Positions 1 through 6,928 of a stretch of 64,000 nucleotides of DNA are shown piece after piece. The first letter of the stretch is position 1; each line of letters opens with the position of its first letter. Under the pieces are notes generated by a model. That model did not search any database and was not told the DNA's origin. It was given only the letters and a program-made list of their open reading frames with translations. This stretch comes from Streptomyces geranii (GTDB lineage: Bacteria > Actinomycetota > Actinomycetes > Streptomycetales > Streptomycetaceae), in the NCBI RefSeq assembly GCF_002954775.1, contig NZ_PJME01000036.1, positions 34,455 to 98,454 of the forward strand, written 5' to 3'. The translations under genes and the position numbers were made by a program.

Positions 1-27
1 TGCACGTGTGCACGCTTTACACGCGCG

Positions 28-54
28 AGGCCCCGCCGGAGCCCGGCGGGGCCT
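28..54 (-). terminator. Hairpin terminator after the leftward two-gene unit
   Basis: A perfect 12-bp inverted repeat (AGGCCCCGCCGG / CCGGCGGGGCCT) with a 3-nt loop lies 14 bases beyond the stop of the 98-aa leftward gene. Its position fits a factor-independent terminator for that transcript, although no clear U-tract is present. Confidence 0.7.
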
Positions 55-67
55 GCACTGGTGACGG

Positions 68-364
68 TCAGTTACGCGGGGGGTGCTTCGCCACGACCTG
101 CTCCGCGTACTGCAGCAGGTCGCTCCAGATCCGTCCGTTGCCCTCCACCCGCTGGTCCAGCGCCGTGATGAACAGGCGGCAGATCAGCGCGAATCCGGAG
201 TAGACGTCGCCGCGACCGGCTTTGACGTCCTTGGACATTCGGGATCGTGCCAGGCGGAGCCAGAATTCCATCAGCCCCGCCTCGCCGCGAGATTCGCGGG
301 CTTTCGTCGCCTCTTCCTTCAGCCAGTTCTGACGCCGTTCGGCGCTGCTGAGGGGGCGGTTCAC
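68..364 (-). CDS. Hypothetical protein, 98 aa
   Basis: I do not recognise this family. The protein is charged and probably helical, with no visible signal peptide or membrane segment. It starts at a GTG that overlaps the stop codon of the upstream 157-aa gene (GTGA overlap at 361-364), so the two are very likely translated as a coupled pair. It is followed by a strong hairpin at 28-54. The overlap and the terminator together support a real gene; function is unknown. Confidence 0.6.
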   Translation of the reverse strand: MNRPLSSAERRQNWLKEEATKARESRGEAGLMEFWLRLARSRMSKDVKAGRGDVYSGFALICRLFITALDQRVEGNGRIWSDLLQYAEQVVAKHPPRN

Positions 365-834
365 GCCGACTCCCGACCGAGGTCGTAAATCGACGTGGGA
401 CCACCATACCCGGAATTCTCGCTCTGTGCACCCTGCTGCTGCGGGTTGGGTGCGGCCTGCAGCGTCGGCGGGTTGTTCTTCCGCTGCCTTTCCAGCTCCT
501 TTTCCCTCCTTCCCTTAGCCGTATTTACAACGGTCTCATCGTGGGCACGGCGCTTATAGGCGCTCTTTTCGAGGCCCCCGGTGAGGCTGTTCAGGTTCTT
601 GAGGACGTTCCCGAGGGCCTTTTCGACGGGCATCGCGCGCAGCCTCGCGTGATACCAGCGGTCGCCCTCCACGTGCGTGTCACGCAGGTGCACGCGGGTC
701 TCGTGCGCGAGGGTCTCCAGGTTCTTGCCGATGTCCAGCAGGACCCGCTGAACGTCGGCCAGGTACCGGGCGGTTGCCTCCGGGCTCTGCGCGACGTCGC
801 GCAGAGGGGAGTGGTTCGGGTCGTTGCTGTTCAT
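361..834 (-). CDS. Hypothetical protein, 157 aa, probable coiled-coil
   Basis: Start ATG at 834 is preceded by GGAGG at about 9-nt spacing. Residues 15-95 look helical and charged (repeated Leu/Glu/Arg heptad-like spacing), and the last ~50 residues are polar, Gln/Pro/Asn-rich and probably disordered. There is no membrane segment or known catalytic motif. It is the first gene of a coupled pair with the 98-aa gene. It could be a small structural or partner protein of a plasmid function; I cannot name a family. Confidence 0.6.
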   Translation of the reverse strand: MNSNDPNHSPLRDVAQSPEATARYLADVQRVLLDIGKNLETLAHETRVHLRDTHVEGDRWYHARLRAMPVEKALGNVLKNLNSLTGGLEKSAYKRRAHDETVVNTAKGRREKELERQRKNNPPTLQAAPNPQQQGAQSENSGYGGPTSIYDLGRESA

Positions 835-1057
835 GCGAGAAGACCTCCGGGTCTCGGGGTTGGGGAACGGGGGAATCCGTGATCCCCGAGGCTGTTGCGC
901 GGGGTTGGGGCGGTAGTCGGAACGAACCTCGCCCGCACCGCCTCCCCGGTGGGCGCGGTACGGGCGAGCGGCCTGCCGGCCGTGGCCGTCACCGGTCCGC
1001 GCTCGGTGGGCGAGCGCGGGCCGGTGACGACCATGAGCGGCAGGGGTTCTGCCAAGG

Positions 1058-1079
1058 GGTGAGCGCCTGAGCGCTCACC
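1058..1079 (-). terminator. Hairpin terminator of the DUF2637 gene, built from the GTGAGCG motif
   Basis: GGTGAGCGC (1058-1066) and GCGCTCACC (1071-1079) form a perfect 9-bp stem with a 4-nt loop 11 bases downstream of the leftward stop codon at 1090. The arms are the GTGAGCG motif that recurs through the 3' part of the gene, so the hairpin could also be a protein-binding site. Confidence 0.6.
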
Positions 1080-1089
1080 GGGCGCTCAC

Positions 1090-3231
1090 CTACGCGCCCG
1101 GGGCGGCCTTTTCGACTTGCTCACGCAGGCGCTGAGCGGTCGGCCGGGAGACCGGCTTGTCGGACAGGCCCGCCTGGGTGAGCGCGTCGCGGATCTCCGT
1201 CCACTCGGGACGGCGCCCGAGCTCGGTGTAGAGCCGACGGATGCGTGCGTGGCGGCGCTCGGTCAGCGCGTCACTCTCGCTGCGCGTAAGAGCGCCCTCC
1301 GCTCGCTGAGCGTCTCCGTCCTCCCTGGCGCGCTCACTCTCGTGAGCGCCGGAGGTGAGCGCCGGGCGCTCACGCTCACCGCGAACCTCCCCGGAGGTGA
1401 GCGCGCTCACCTCCGGGTGAGCGTGCTCGCTTTCCTCCGCTCGCTCGATGGTGTGAGCGTCCTCGGGGGTGAGCGTGTCGGCGAGCGCGGCCGGGAGTTC
1501 TCCGAGCTTGAGCGTCATCCGCTGCTCCAACGGAGCCTTCCAGCGCCACAGCAGACCGTGCTCTTCCTTGAGCTGCGCTCGCAGGTACGTCTGCTCCTGG
1601 AGGCGGGTGAGCGCCTCCTCGTAGGAGGTGATCTCCCACAGGATCATGCGGCGGCGCAGCCGGGCGGTGGGGATCGGAGCGAGGATCCAGCGGGACCGGC
1701 GCACCGTCTCCATCCGCACCTTGCCGGTGACCGCACCGATCCTCGTGGCGTACACGTGCGAGGCGATCTCCGAGAACACGACCCACAGCAGCGTGAGGGC
1801 GGCGTGCCCGAGGCGGCCGGACATGCTGTCGGAGGCGTGCCAGTTCAGGTAGACGGTCACCGCCGTCAGCGTCCTCGGCACCCACCGGATCCAGCGCAGC
1901 TCCATACCCATGCGGATCAGCACCAGGCTGGCGCCGGTGAAAGCCGGGATGGAGACGTCGATGCCGACCGGCAGCAGCCACGGCCACTCCCAGCCCCACC
2001 CGGCCGCCTTGGTCTCCAGCGCGGTGTAGGAGGACAGCAGGCCGATGGTGGAGACGGCCGCGGCGGCCAGCACGATCGCGACGACGCCCACCAGCTCCCC
2101 CCCGGACAGCGGCGGCACGCCGCCGGCGGGCCGGGCGTCGTTGCGTGCCTTGCGGCGGGCAGCTCGCGACTCGGTCCGGATCTCGCGGCGCCGGGCCCGC
2201 TGCACGGTGCGCTGCGTCGCCGCGTCCAGGACGCGTTCGCCTTCGGCTCGGGCCTGGGCGGCGGCGATCTGATCGGCGGTGGCCTTCTCGACTGCCTCCC
2301 GGGCCGCCATCGCGTCGGCGTCTGCCTGCTCGCGCAGCCGGGCGATGTCCTTGTCGACACCAGCCCGCAGCTCCTCCGCCGTGGCACGGGCGTCGGCGAG
2401 GGCGCGGTCGGCGTCCTGACGCAGGCCGGCAGCCACCTTCTCGGCTCCGGCCCTCACCTGCGCGGCCTGGCCGTCCGCGCTCTCACGCATCCGGTCAGCG
2501 TCGGTCCGTGCCCGCTGAAGGACGTGTTCGGCGTCCGTGGTGGCGCGGGTACGGGTCTCGCTCGCGGTGCGGTCCGCGTCGGCCAGCAGCTCGGTGCGCT
2601 GCGCCTTCGCGCCCGCGCGGACGGTGACCGCATCACGGTCGGCGGCGGACCGCAGTTCACCGGCCGCCGTCCTCGCTTCGGTGACGACATCGTGCGCCTG
2701 GCGGCGCGCGTCGGCGAGGACCTGGTCAGCCCTGCCGGTCGCGGCCGTGGCGAGGGCGTCGGCCTCCGAACGCGCGTCGGCGAGCAGCTGCTCCGCCTTC
2801 GCTTCGGCGTCGGCGAGGACCTGCTGCGCGTCGGCGTCCGCAGCGGTCGCGGCGTCGTTGCGGACCTGGTCGGCGTCCGTCGCGGCGACGGCCAGGAGGC
2901 GGGTCTGCTCGGTCGTGGCCGCCTCGGTGATCGAGGCGGCCTCGGTGCGCGCGCTGTCCAGCAGTTCGGCGGCGCGCTCCCGGCCGTCGGCGAGGATGCG
3001 GGCGGCGGCGTCGGCGGCCTGGTCCCGGAGGTCGGCGGCGCGGTCGGCGGCGTCGGCCAGGTGCGGGTCGGCCTCGGGGTACACCGCCAGAGCGGCGGCC
3101 TCTAGGACGGGAGCTTCGGGCGCGGCGGCCTGGACGGGAACGGCCACCGCCGTCGCCTGGCTGCGCCCGCCGCGGGACTTCGGCGTCGTCGCGGGCTGGC
3201 GCCTGCGGCGGGGGGTCTTGGTGTTGGCCAC
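1090..3231 (-). CDS. DUF2637 (Spd-like) membrane protein with long coiled-coil N-terminus, 713 aa
   Basis: The start is taken as GTG at 3231 because GAGAGGAC lies just upstream and the protein then begins with a basic Lys/Arg-rich stretch; the open frame continues further upstream without a plausible start. Residues ~70-370 are an Ala/Glu/Arg/Asp-rich repetitive coiled coil. Residues ~375-495 carry about four hydrophobic segments matching the DUF2637 family found in Streptomyces plasmid spread (Spd) proteins. The C-terminal ~70 residues form a helical Arg-rich domain (motif ELGRRPEWTEIRDAL) that looks like a small HTH. Known family role: membrane factor linked to conjugal spread in mycelium. 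Here that role is inferred, because no TraB-type DNA pump lies in the window. Confidence 0.8.
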   Translation of the reverse strand: MANTKTPRRRRQPATTPKSRGGRSQATAVAVPVQAAAPEAPVLEAAALAVYPEADPHLADAADRAADLRDQAADAAARILADGRERAAELLDSARTEAASITEAATTEQTRLLAVAATDADQVRNDAATAADADAQQVLADAEAKAEQLLADARSEADALATAATGRADQVLADARRQAHDVVTEARTAAGELRSAADRDAVTVRAGAKAQRTELLADADRTASETRTRATTDAEHVLQRARTDADRMRESADGQAAQVRAGAEKVAAGLRQDADRALADARATAEELRAGVDKDIARLREQADADAMAAREAVEKATADQIAAAQARAEGERVLDAATQRTVQRARRREIRTESRAARRKARNDARPAGGVPPLSGGELVGVVAIVLAAAAVSTIGLLSSYTALETKAAGWGWEWPWLLPVGIDVSIPAFTGASLVLIRMGMELRWIRWVPRTLTAVTVYLNWHASDSMSGRLGHAALTLLWVVFSEIASHVYATRIGAVTGKVRMETVRRSRWILAPIPTARLRRRMILWEITSYEEALTRLQEQTYLRAQLKEEHGLLWRWKAPLEQRMTLKLGELPAALADTLTPEDAHTIERAEESEHAHPEVSALTSGEVRGERERPALTSGAHESERAREDGDAQRAEGALTRSESDALTERRHARIRRLYTELGRRPEWTEIRDALTQAGLSDKPVSRPTAQRLREQVEKAAPGA

Positions 3232-3309
3232 GGGAATGTCCTCTCTCTTCCGGGCGCCTCCCTGAGAAGGGGCACCGTGGATCAGTGGCGGTCGGTAGGG
3301 TCGTGACCA

Positions 3310-3356
3310 GGCCCTCCGGGACCCCGGCAGCTCTAATGCCGGGGGCCCGGAGGGCC
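3310..3356 (-). terminator. Strong hairpin between the 124-aa gene and the DUF2637 gene
   Basis: GGCCCTCCGGG (3310-3320) pairs with CCCGGAGGGCC (3346-3356), and an inner CCCCGGCA/TGCCGGGG stem extends it. It lies just beyond the stop of the leftward 124-aa gene at 3378, so it should insulate that gene from the DUF2637 gene. Confidence 0.65.
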
Positions 3357-3377
3357 GTCCTGCCAAGGGGCGGGTGG

Positions 3378-3752
3378 TCAGCGCTGGACGGACGGCTTGC
3401 CGTTGTCCTGCGTGAGGTGCTGGCGCAGCCAGGCGACGGCGGCCGGGGTCATCGCCCCGGTGTCCGGCTCGGTCAGCGGCGCGGTGTCGATGTCGTGCAT
3501 CGCGTCGGCCGGCGGGAGCAGTCGCATGTAGTCGGGGTCGATCCCCGCGCGGGCGCGGTTGCCGCTCAGCTCCACCAGGTCGTAGAGCGTCTTGCCGGTG
3601 TCGGCGTGCCGCCAGGACCGCTCCACCCGGCCGACGAACGTGTGGCCGGGCTTGCCGAGCCAGAACCGTTCGGCGTCGCGGAACAGGACCAGGTCGCCCT
3701 TCTTGTAGCCGGTCTGCGTCGGCGTGGTCTGCGTGCGCGGCTGCTGTGCCAC
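3378..3752 (-). CDS. Hypothetical protein, 124 aa
   Basis: GTG start at 3752 with GGAAGGA about 7 nt upstream. Residues 15-60 read as a small beta domain (GYKKGDLVLFRDAERFWLG), resembling an SH3- or KOW-like fold. The C-terminal half is helical (AAVAWLRQHL). There is no catalytic motif or membrane span. It is flanked on both sides by strong hairpins, so it is probably a monocistronic unit in the plasmid-type leftward block. Function unknown. Confidence 0.6.
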   Translation of the reverse strand: MAQQPRTQTTPTQTGYKKGDLVLFRDAERFWLGKPGHTFVGRVERSWRHADTGKTLYDLVELSGNRARAGIDPDYMRLLPPADAMHDIDTAPLTEPDTGAMTPAAVAWLRQHLTQDNGKPSVQR

Positions 3753-3814
3753 GTTGTGTCCTTCCGTTGAAGTGCACCGGCTCCGGGCTGTTCCCGGGCC
3801 GGGACGTGCGAAAA

Positions 3815-3843
3815 GCCGGCCGCCCGTGGCACGGGCGTCCGGC
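3815..3843 (-). terminator. Hairpin after the DUF5999 gene
   Basis: GCCGGCCGCCCGT (3815-3827) pairs with ACGGGCGTCCGGC (3831-3843) with one mismatch and a 3-nt loop, downstream of the leftward gene ending at 3909. Confidence 0.55.
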
Positions 3844-3908
3844 TGGTGACGGTGCTGCGAGGCGGGCAGCGACTTCCGTTCCGCTCCCGGCAGGCGGGAG
3901 CAGTGCGG

Positions 3909-4148
3909 TCAGACCTCCGTGAGCCGACGCGGGGCGATGATCCGGCCGTCGGGGAGCAGCTCGCCGGTGTCCTCGAAGAGGAGGACCCCGTTGCACAGCA
4001 AGCTCCAGCCCTGCTCCGGGTGGCCGACCACAACGCGGGCGGCCTCCGCCGCCGGGCTGGAGGCCGACGGGCAGCGCGGGGTATGCGTGCACAGCGAGTC
4101 CGGGAGCAGTTCGGTCGGCACGGTGGTGGGCGTGGTGCTGGGGGGCAT
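3909..4148 (-). CDS. DUF5999 family protein, 79 aa
   Basis: Start ATG at 4148 follows AGGAGG at 5-nt spacing. The order of motifs CTHTPRCPSA, then HPEQGWSLLCNGVLLFEDTG, then LLPDG, matches the DUF5999 family of small Streptomyces proteins, which keep the N-terminal Cys/His pair and the Trp-Ser-Leu-Leu-Cys core. The Cys and His residues could bind a metal. Family function is unknown. Hairpins on both sides suggest an independent transcript. Confidence 0.8.
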   Translation of the reverse strand: MPPSTTPTTVPTELLPDSLCTHTPRCPSASSPAAEAARVVVGHPEQGWSLLCNGVLLFEDTGELLPDGRIIAPRRLTEV

Positions 4149-4202
4149 CAAGTCCTCCTGCGTTCAGGAACCCGGGGCGTTCCCGGGCGGAAGGCGTGGG
4201 AA

Positions 4203-4235
4203 AGGCCGGTCGCCCGTACGGCGGGCGGTCGGCCT
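4203..4235 (-). terminator. Hairpin after the WhiB operon
   Basis: AGGCCG and CGCCCG on the left pair with CGGGCG and CGGCCT on the right around a short loop. It lies just past the stop at 4289 that closes the leftward WhiB operon. Confidence 0.6.
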
Positions 4236-4288
4236 GGAGGAAGAACGCGGGGCGGGCGGCGAGTTGGGATCGCGTCCCGCGTGGCGGG

Positions 4289-4480
4289 TCAGCTCTTGCG
4301 GAGCCGGGTGAGGTAGGCGTCCTGGAGCCGTTCGAACGACTCCTCGAGGCGTCGGCCCACCTCGCACCGCGCGTCCGGCGAGCACCCGGTACAGGTCCTG
4401 CTGTGCGCGCGGCGGGCCGCATCGGCCTTCATGTAGCGGGCGTGGAGGTCCTCAGCCACGGGCCCGCCGGTCGTCCGCAC
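4289..4480 (-). CDS. Small Cys-containing protein, 56-63 aa
   Basis: This is the last gene of the WhiB operon. GTG at 4480 gives 63 residues and GTG at 4459 gives 56; neither has a clear ribosome site, and both overlap the preceding 28-codon ORF, consistent with coupling. The protein is basic and helical with a compact Cys motif, CTGCSPDARC, able to bind metal. I do not recognise the family. A terminator hairpin follows at 4203-4235. Confidence 0.45.
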   Translation of the reverse strand: MRTTGGPVAEDLHARYMKADAARRAHSRTCTGCSPDARCEVGRRLEESFERLQDAYLTRLRKS

Positions 4481-4538
4481 TCTGCTTGTTGGTCTTACGG
4501 AGGGCGTCTTCCATGCGCCGGCGTTCTGCGTCGGTCAT
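4452..4538 (-). CDS. Tiny ORF, 28 aa, coupled to the WhiB gene
   Basis: ATG at 4538 overlaps the WhiB stop codon (ATGA), and the ORF ends inside the start region of the next gene. The peptide is highly charged (MTDAERRRMEDALRKTNKQS). It may be a genuine small protein or only a translational bridge that passes ribosomes from whiB to the downstream gene. Confidence 0.4.
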   Translation of the reverse strand: MTDAERRRMEDALRKTNKQSADDRRARG

Positions 4539-4801
4539 TCCGTCGCCGCCGCCCTGGCCTGGGTCCGGCGGCGGGCGGCGCGGCGCCTCATCGCACGCCG
4601 TTCGTCCTCGGACAGCCCGCCCCAGACGCCCTCGTCCTGTCCGGACTCCAGTGCCCACTGCAGGCACTGCTCCATGACCGGGCAGCGGCGGCAGACGGCC
4701 TTGGCCTCTTCGATCTGCAGGAGCGCCGGGCCGGTGTTGCCGATGGGGAAGAACAGCTCGGGGTCCTCTTCGCGGCAGACCGCGTTGTGTCGCCAGTCCA
4801 T
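4535..4801 (-). CDS. WhiB-family iron-sulfur transcription regulator, 88 aa
   Basis: The four-cysteine WhiB signature is visible: Cys in NAVCREEDPELFFP, then CRRC, then C in MEQCLQWAL, followed by the turn GVWGG and a basic C-terminal tail that contacts DNA. WhiB proteins bind a [4Fe-4S] cluster and act with the principal sigma factor. Start ATG at 4801 overlaps the upstream stop (TGATG), so it is translated with the gene before it. Plasmid-borne Wbl paralogs are common in Streptomyces and often adjust development or transfer; the target here is unknown. Confidence 0.9.
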   Translation of the reverse strand: MDWRHNAVCREEDPELFFPIGNTGPALLQIEEAKAVCRRCPVMEQCLQWALESGQDEGVWGGLSEDERRAMRRRAARRRTQARAAATE

Positions 4802-5139
4802 CAGTGCCTTCCCCCGTCGGTGTTGGTCGCGGGGGCCTTGGCCTCGCGGACCAGGTGGTCGGATGTTGTCCAGGTCGATCCGATGGCGAACGGCTCCGCG
4901 CCCGGACGGAGCACGTCCTTCACGATCAACGCCCACTGCGCGCAGCGGCGCTTGAGCAGCTCGCGGGCCCGCTTCGGGTCGCGGATGAGGACGATCACCT
5001 CGAAGGCGCCGTCCTGGTTGGAGTAGATGGCGCCCGGAAGGCGCGGCCCGATCTGCTCGTCGATGACCCGGCGCAGTGCCTCGATGATCATCGGGTCGGG
5101 TCCGGCCGCGGGGGCCGGGAGTGTCATGCTGGTCTGCAC
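4801..5139 (-). CDS. Hypothetical protein, 112 aa
   Basis: GTG at 5139 is chosen because GGAGG lies 4 nt upstream; ATG at 5127 is 16 nt from that site. The protein is a compact alpha/beta domain (EALRRVIDEQIGPRLPG, then AFEVIVLIRDPKRARELLKRR) with no membrane segment or known active site. It is translationally coupled to the WhiB gene by a TGATG overlap, so it is probably expressed with it. Function unknown. Confidence 0.6.
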   Translation of the reverse strand: MQTSMTLPAPAAGPDPMIIEALRRVIDEQIGPRLPGAIYSNQDGAFEVIVLIRDPKRARELLKRRCAQWALIVKDVLRPGAEPFAIGSTWTTSDHLVREAKAPATNTDGGRH

Positions 5140-5160
5140 AGGTCCTCCAGTCAGGTCCTG

Positions 5161-5195
5161 GACAGCCCCGGGGGTCTCAAGTCGCCGGGGCTGTC
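5161..5195 (-). terminator. Hairpin upstream of the WhiB operon
   Basis: GACAGCCCCGG (5161-5171) and CCGGGGCTGTC (5185-5195) form a perfect 11-bp stem. Together with the hairpin at 5223-5266 it separates the 255-aa gene from the WhiB operon. Confidence 0.6.
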
Positions 5196-5222
5196 GCCGT
5201 TTTGGCTGGTCGTACGAGCGGC

Positions 5223-5266
5223 CACGGCCCCGGCCATCCCGAGTGATCGGGGTGGCCGGGGCCGTG
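5223..5266 (-). terminator. Very strong hairpin after the 255-aa gene
   Basis: CACGGCCCCGGCCA (5223-5236) and TGGCCGGGGCCGTG (5253-5266) form a perfect 14-bp stem, 20 bases beyond the leftward stop at 5286. Confidence 0.7.
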
Positions 5267-5285
5267 GGCGTTCGTGCGTGTGAGG

Positions 5286-6053
5286 TCAGGCGCTGATTCG
5301 CACCGGCTGTAGCGGCACCTCGAGGCCGCGGAACTCGGAGACCGTGCCAGCCGGGTGGATCCGGCAGGCGTTGTTGGCCTCTTCGACCGTCGTACCGCTG
5401 CGCTTGGCCGTGGCCGTTTTCGCTTCGACCGTGGCCTCGTGGTGCTTGGCCCACTCGGCTGCGGTGTCCATCGCGGCGGCCTTGATATAGGAGCGGTCGA
5501 ATCGAGCTCGCTCGCGGTCCAGGACCTTGCGCTGTTCGTAGACCGTGGCGAGTTTGGCCCCTGCGGCACAGCGCTGGTTGCCGGTGCAGCGTCCCGGCGC
5601 GCTGCTGGCGTGGCACTTCTTGAAGTGCTCCCGGTAGGCAGCGAGGGCCGTCTGTGCAGTGGGCGCCATCTTGGTGACGGGCTTGGCCGGGGCCGGGAGC
5701 GGCTTGTAGTACTGGCGGGCGGAACGTCGGCCGGTCGCCGTGCTGTCGGCGGCGAGCATCGCCTCGCTCCACTGCTCGATGGTGATGTCGAGCTGGACGA
5801 CCTGGTTGCTTCCGTCGCACCGGACGTGCTTCTCGCCTCCGGCGACCGTGTCGCTGACGCAGTGTTCGCGGATCACCAGCTTCGTGCCGCCCATCAGCCG
5901 GCGCCAGGTACGGCAGTCGGGGCAGACTAGCGACTTGGCCTCGCCCTCACGGACGTTGATCTCTTGAGGGTCGATCTTGCTGAGCAGCATCGGTGCGCGG
6001 CGGTTGTCGCGCTTGGTGCGGGTCCGGCCTGAACGCTTGCGGTTCTTCGCCAT
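5286..6053 (-). CDS. Hypothetical zinc-ribbon-like protein, 255 aa
   Basis: ATG at 6053 is preceded by GAAAGGAA; the first 25 residues are Lys/Arg-rich. Residues ~45-90 contain Cys residues in CPDC and a later Cys/His set that could form a zinc ribbon, and a further Cys pair lies around residue 155-165 (KKCHASS, CTGNQRC). The rest is helical. It is divergent from the GntR gene at 6433, with a 380-base regulatory gap between them, an arrangement seen for plasmid regulators and their targets. I do not recognise a family. Confidence 0.6.
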   Translation of the reverse strand: MAKNRKRSGRTRTKRDNRRAPMLLSKIDPQEINVREGEAKSLVCPDCRTWRRLMGGTKLVIREHCVSDTVAGGEKHVRCDGSNQVVQLDITIEQWSEAMLAADSTATGRRSARQYYKPLPAPAKPVTKMAPTAQTALAAYREHFKKCHASSAPGRCTGNQRCAAGAKLATVYEQRKVLDRERARFDRSYIKAAAMDTAAEWAKHHEATVEAKTATAKRSGTTVEEANNACRIHPAGTVSEFRGLEVPLQPVRISA

Positions 6054-6432
6054 CACGTTCCTTTCGGCGGGTAAAGCGAGTGCTGCCCTCTCTGCCGCGC
6101 CAGGCCGGCCTTCCGGCCGGGGAGTCCTGGCGGACAGACAGCGCAACTTCGCTGTTCAGGGGTGGTTCGGGTGGAGCTATTCGGTACAGGCGCCGTCGAC
6201 TGGGGGAGCGCGGGCTCAACCCCATTGCCGCCACCCCCGAAGAGGCAGTGACTCCTGCTGTTTTGCGATGGTTCTGTGAGGGACCGAGGTTCCGACTCCC
6301 TAACGGGCTCTGCGTGATCCCGACCAGTTCACCTAGTCGGCATACATAACTTAGCTGATACAGTCCAGGATGTGTCAAGCAGTTGGTTGGTGAAGCTATG
6401 GAAGCTAGCTATGCCGAGGGGGTCGACCTACG
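6054..6432. promoter_or_regulatory. Divergent intergenic region between the 255-aa gene and the GntR gene
   Basis: The 380 bases hold no convincing gene. The stretch 6340-6425 is AT-richer than the surroundings and contains close direct repeats (GAAGCTATGGAAGCTAGCTAT at 6391-6411 region), which suits an operator for the GntR protein encoded just downstream. No assigned -10/-35 pair is certain. Confidence 0.4.
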
Positions 6433-6774
6433 ATGTCGCTCATGAGCCACGAGTCCGTGCAGCCGTACCAGCGAATCGTTCAGGATGTGCGGGACAAGAT
6501 CCGCTCGGGGCGGCTGACCGCCGGCACGAAGTTGCCGAGCACACGGGAGTTGTCCGGCGAGTACGGTGTCGCTCCGGGCACCGTCCAACGTGCGCTGGCT
6601 GAGCTGCGGGTAGCCGGACTGATCTACTCCCACCAGGGGCGCGGATCGTTCATTACCGAGACGGCAAGCGAGTCCAATGAGGACTCGACCGCCCGCACTC
6701 TCAAGAGACTCGAGGAGCAGGTCTCGGATTTGGTCGCGCGCCTCGAAAAGATCGAGAGGGGGGGCAATGACTGA
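6433..6774 (+). CDS. GntR-family transcription regulator, 113 aa
   Basis: Residues 8-75 are a clear GntR winged helix: PYQRIVQDVRDKIRSG, then the TKLPSTRELSGEYGVAPGTV helix-turn-helix and a wing ending GRGSFI. The remaining ~35 residues form a short coiled coil (LKRLEEQVSDLVARLEKIE) for dimerisation instead of a ligand-binding domain, as in short plasmid KorA/KorSA-type repressors. ATG at 6433 or at 6442 is possible. Likely autoregulated through the AT-rich divergent region upstream. Confidence 0.85.
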   Translation: MSLMSHESVQPYQRIVQDVRDKIRSGRLTAGTKLPSTRELSGEYGVAPGTVQRALAELRVAGLIYSHQGRGSFITETASESNEDSTARTLKRLEEQVSDLVARLEKIERGGND

Positions 6775-6877
6775 CGCCCTTCCCCGCGTCACCTTGCTCA
6801 TGTTCGTCCCTCCTTGGCGGGCTCAACTTCGTTAGCAAAGTTGTAGACCCGTTCACGGAGCGAGTTCTAGATCGACC

Positions 6878-6913
6878 GTGTATCCAGCCGCCGGATACAC
6901 CGACTTGGATACA
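6878..6913. promoter_or_regulatory. GGATACA/TGTATCC repeats upstream of the XRE gene
   Basis: GTGTATCC (6878-6885) and GGATACAC (6893-6900) form a perfect 8-bp inverted repeat with 7-base spacing, and a third half-site GGATACA follows at 6907-6913, only 15 bases before the GTG start of the XRE gene. The motif recurs inside the gene (7204-7238). This is the expected layout of an autoregulatory operator. Confidence 0.6.
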
Positions 6914-6928
6914 TGGAGGGGACCCAAA

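Noticed and set aside
1090..4422. A 1110-codon leftward frame spanning three genes
   Set aside because: Only the part from GTG 3231 has a ribosome site and DUF2637 sequence; upstream codons are antisense/shadow composition across the 124-aa and DUF5999 genes.
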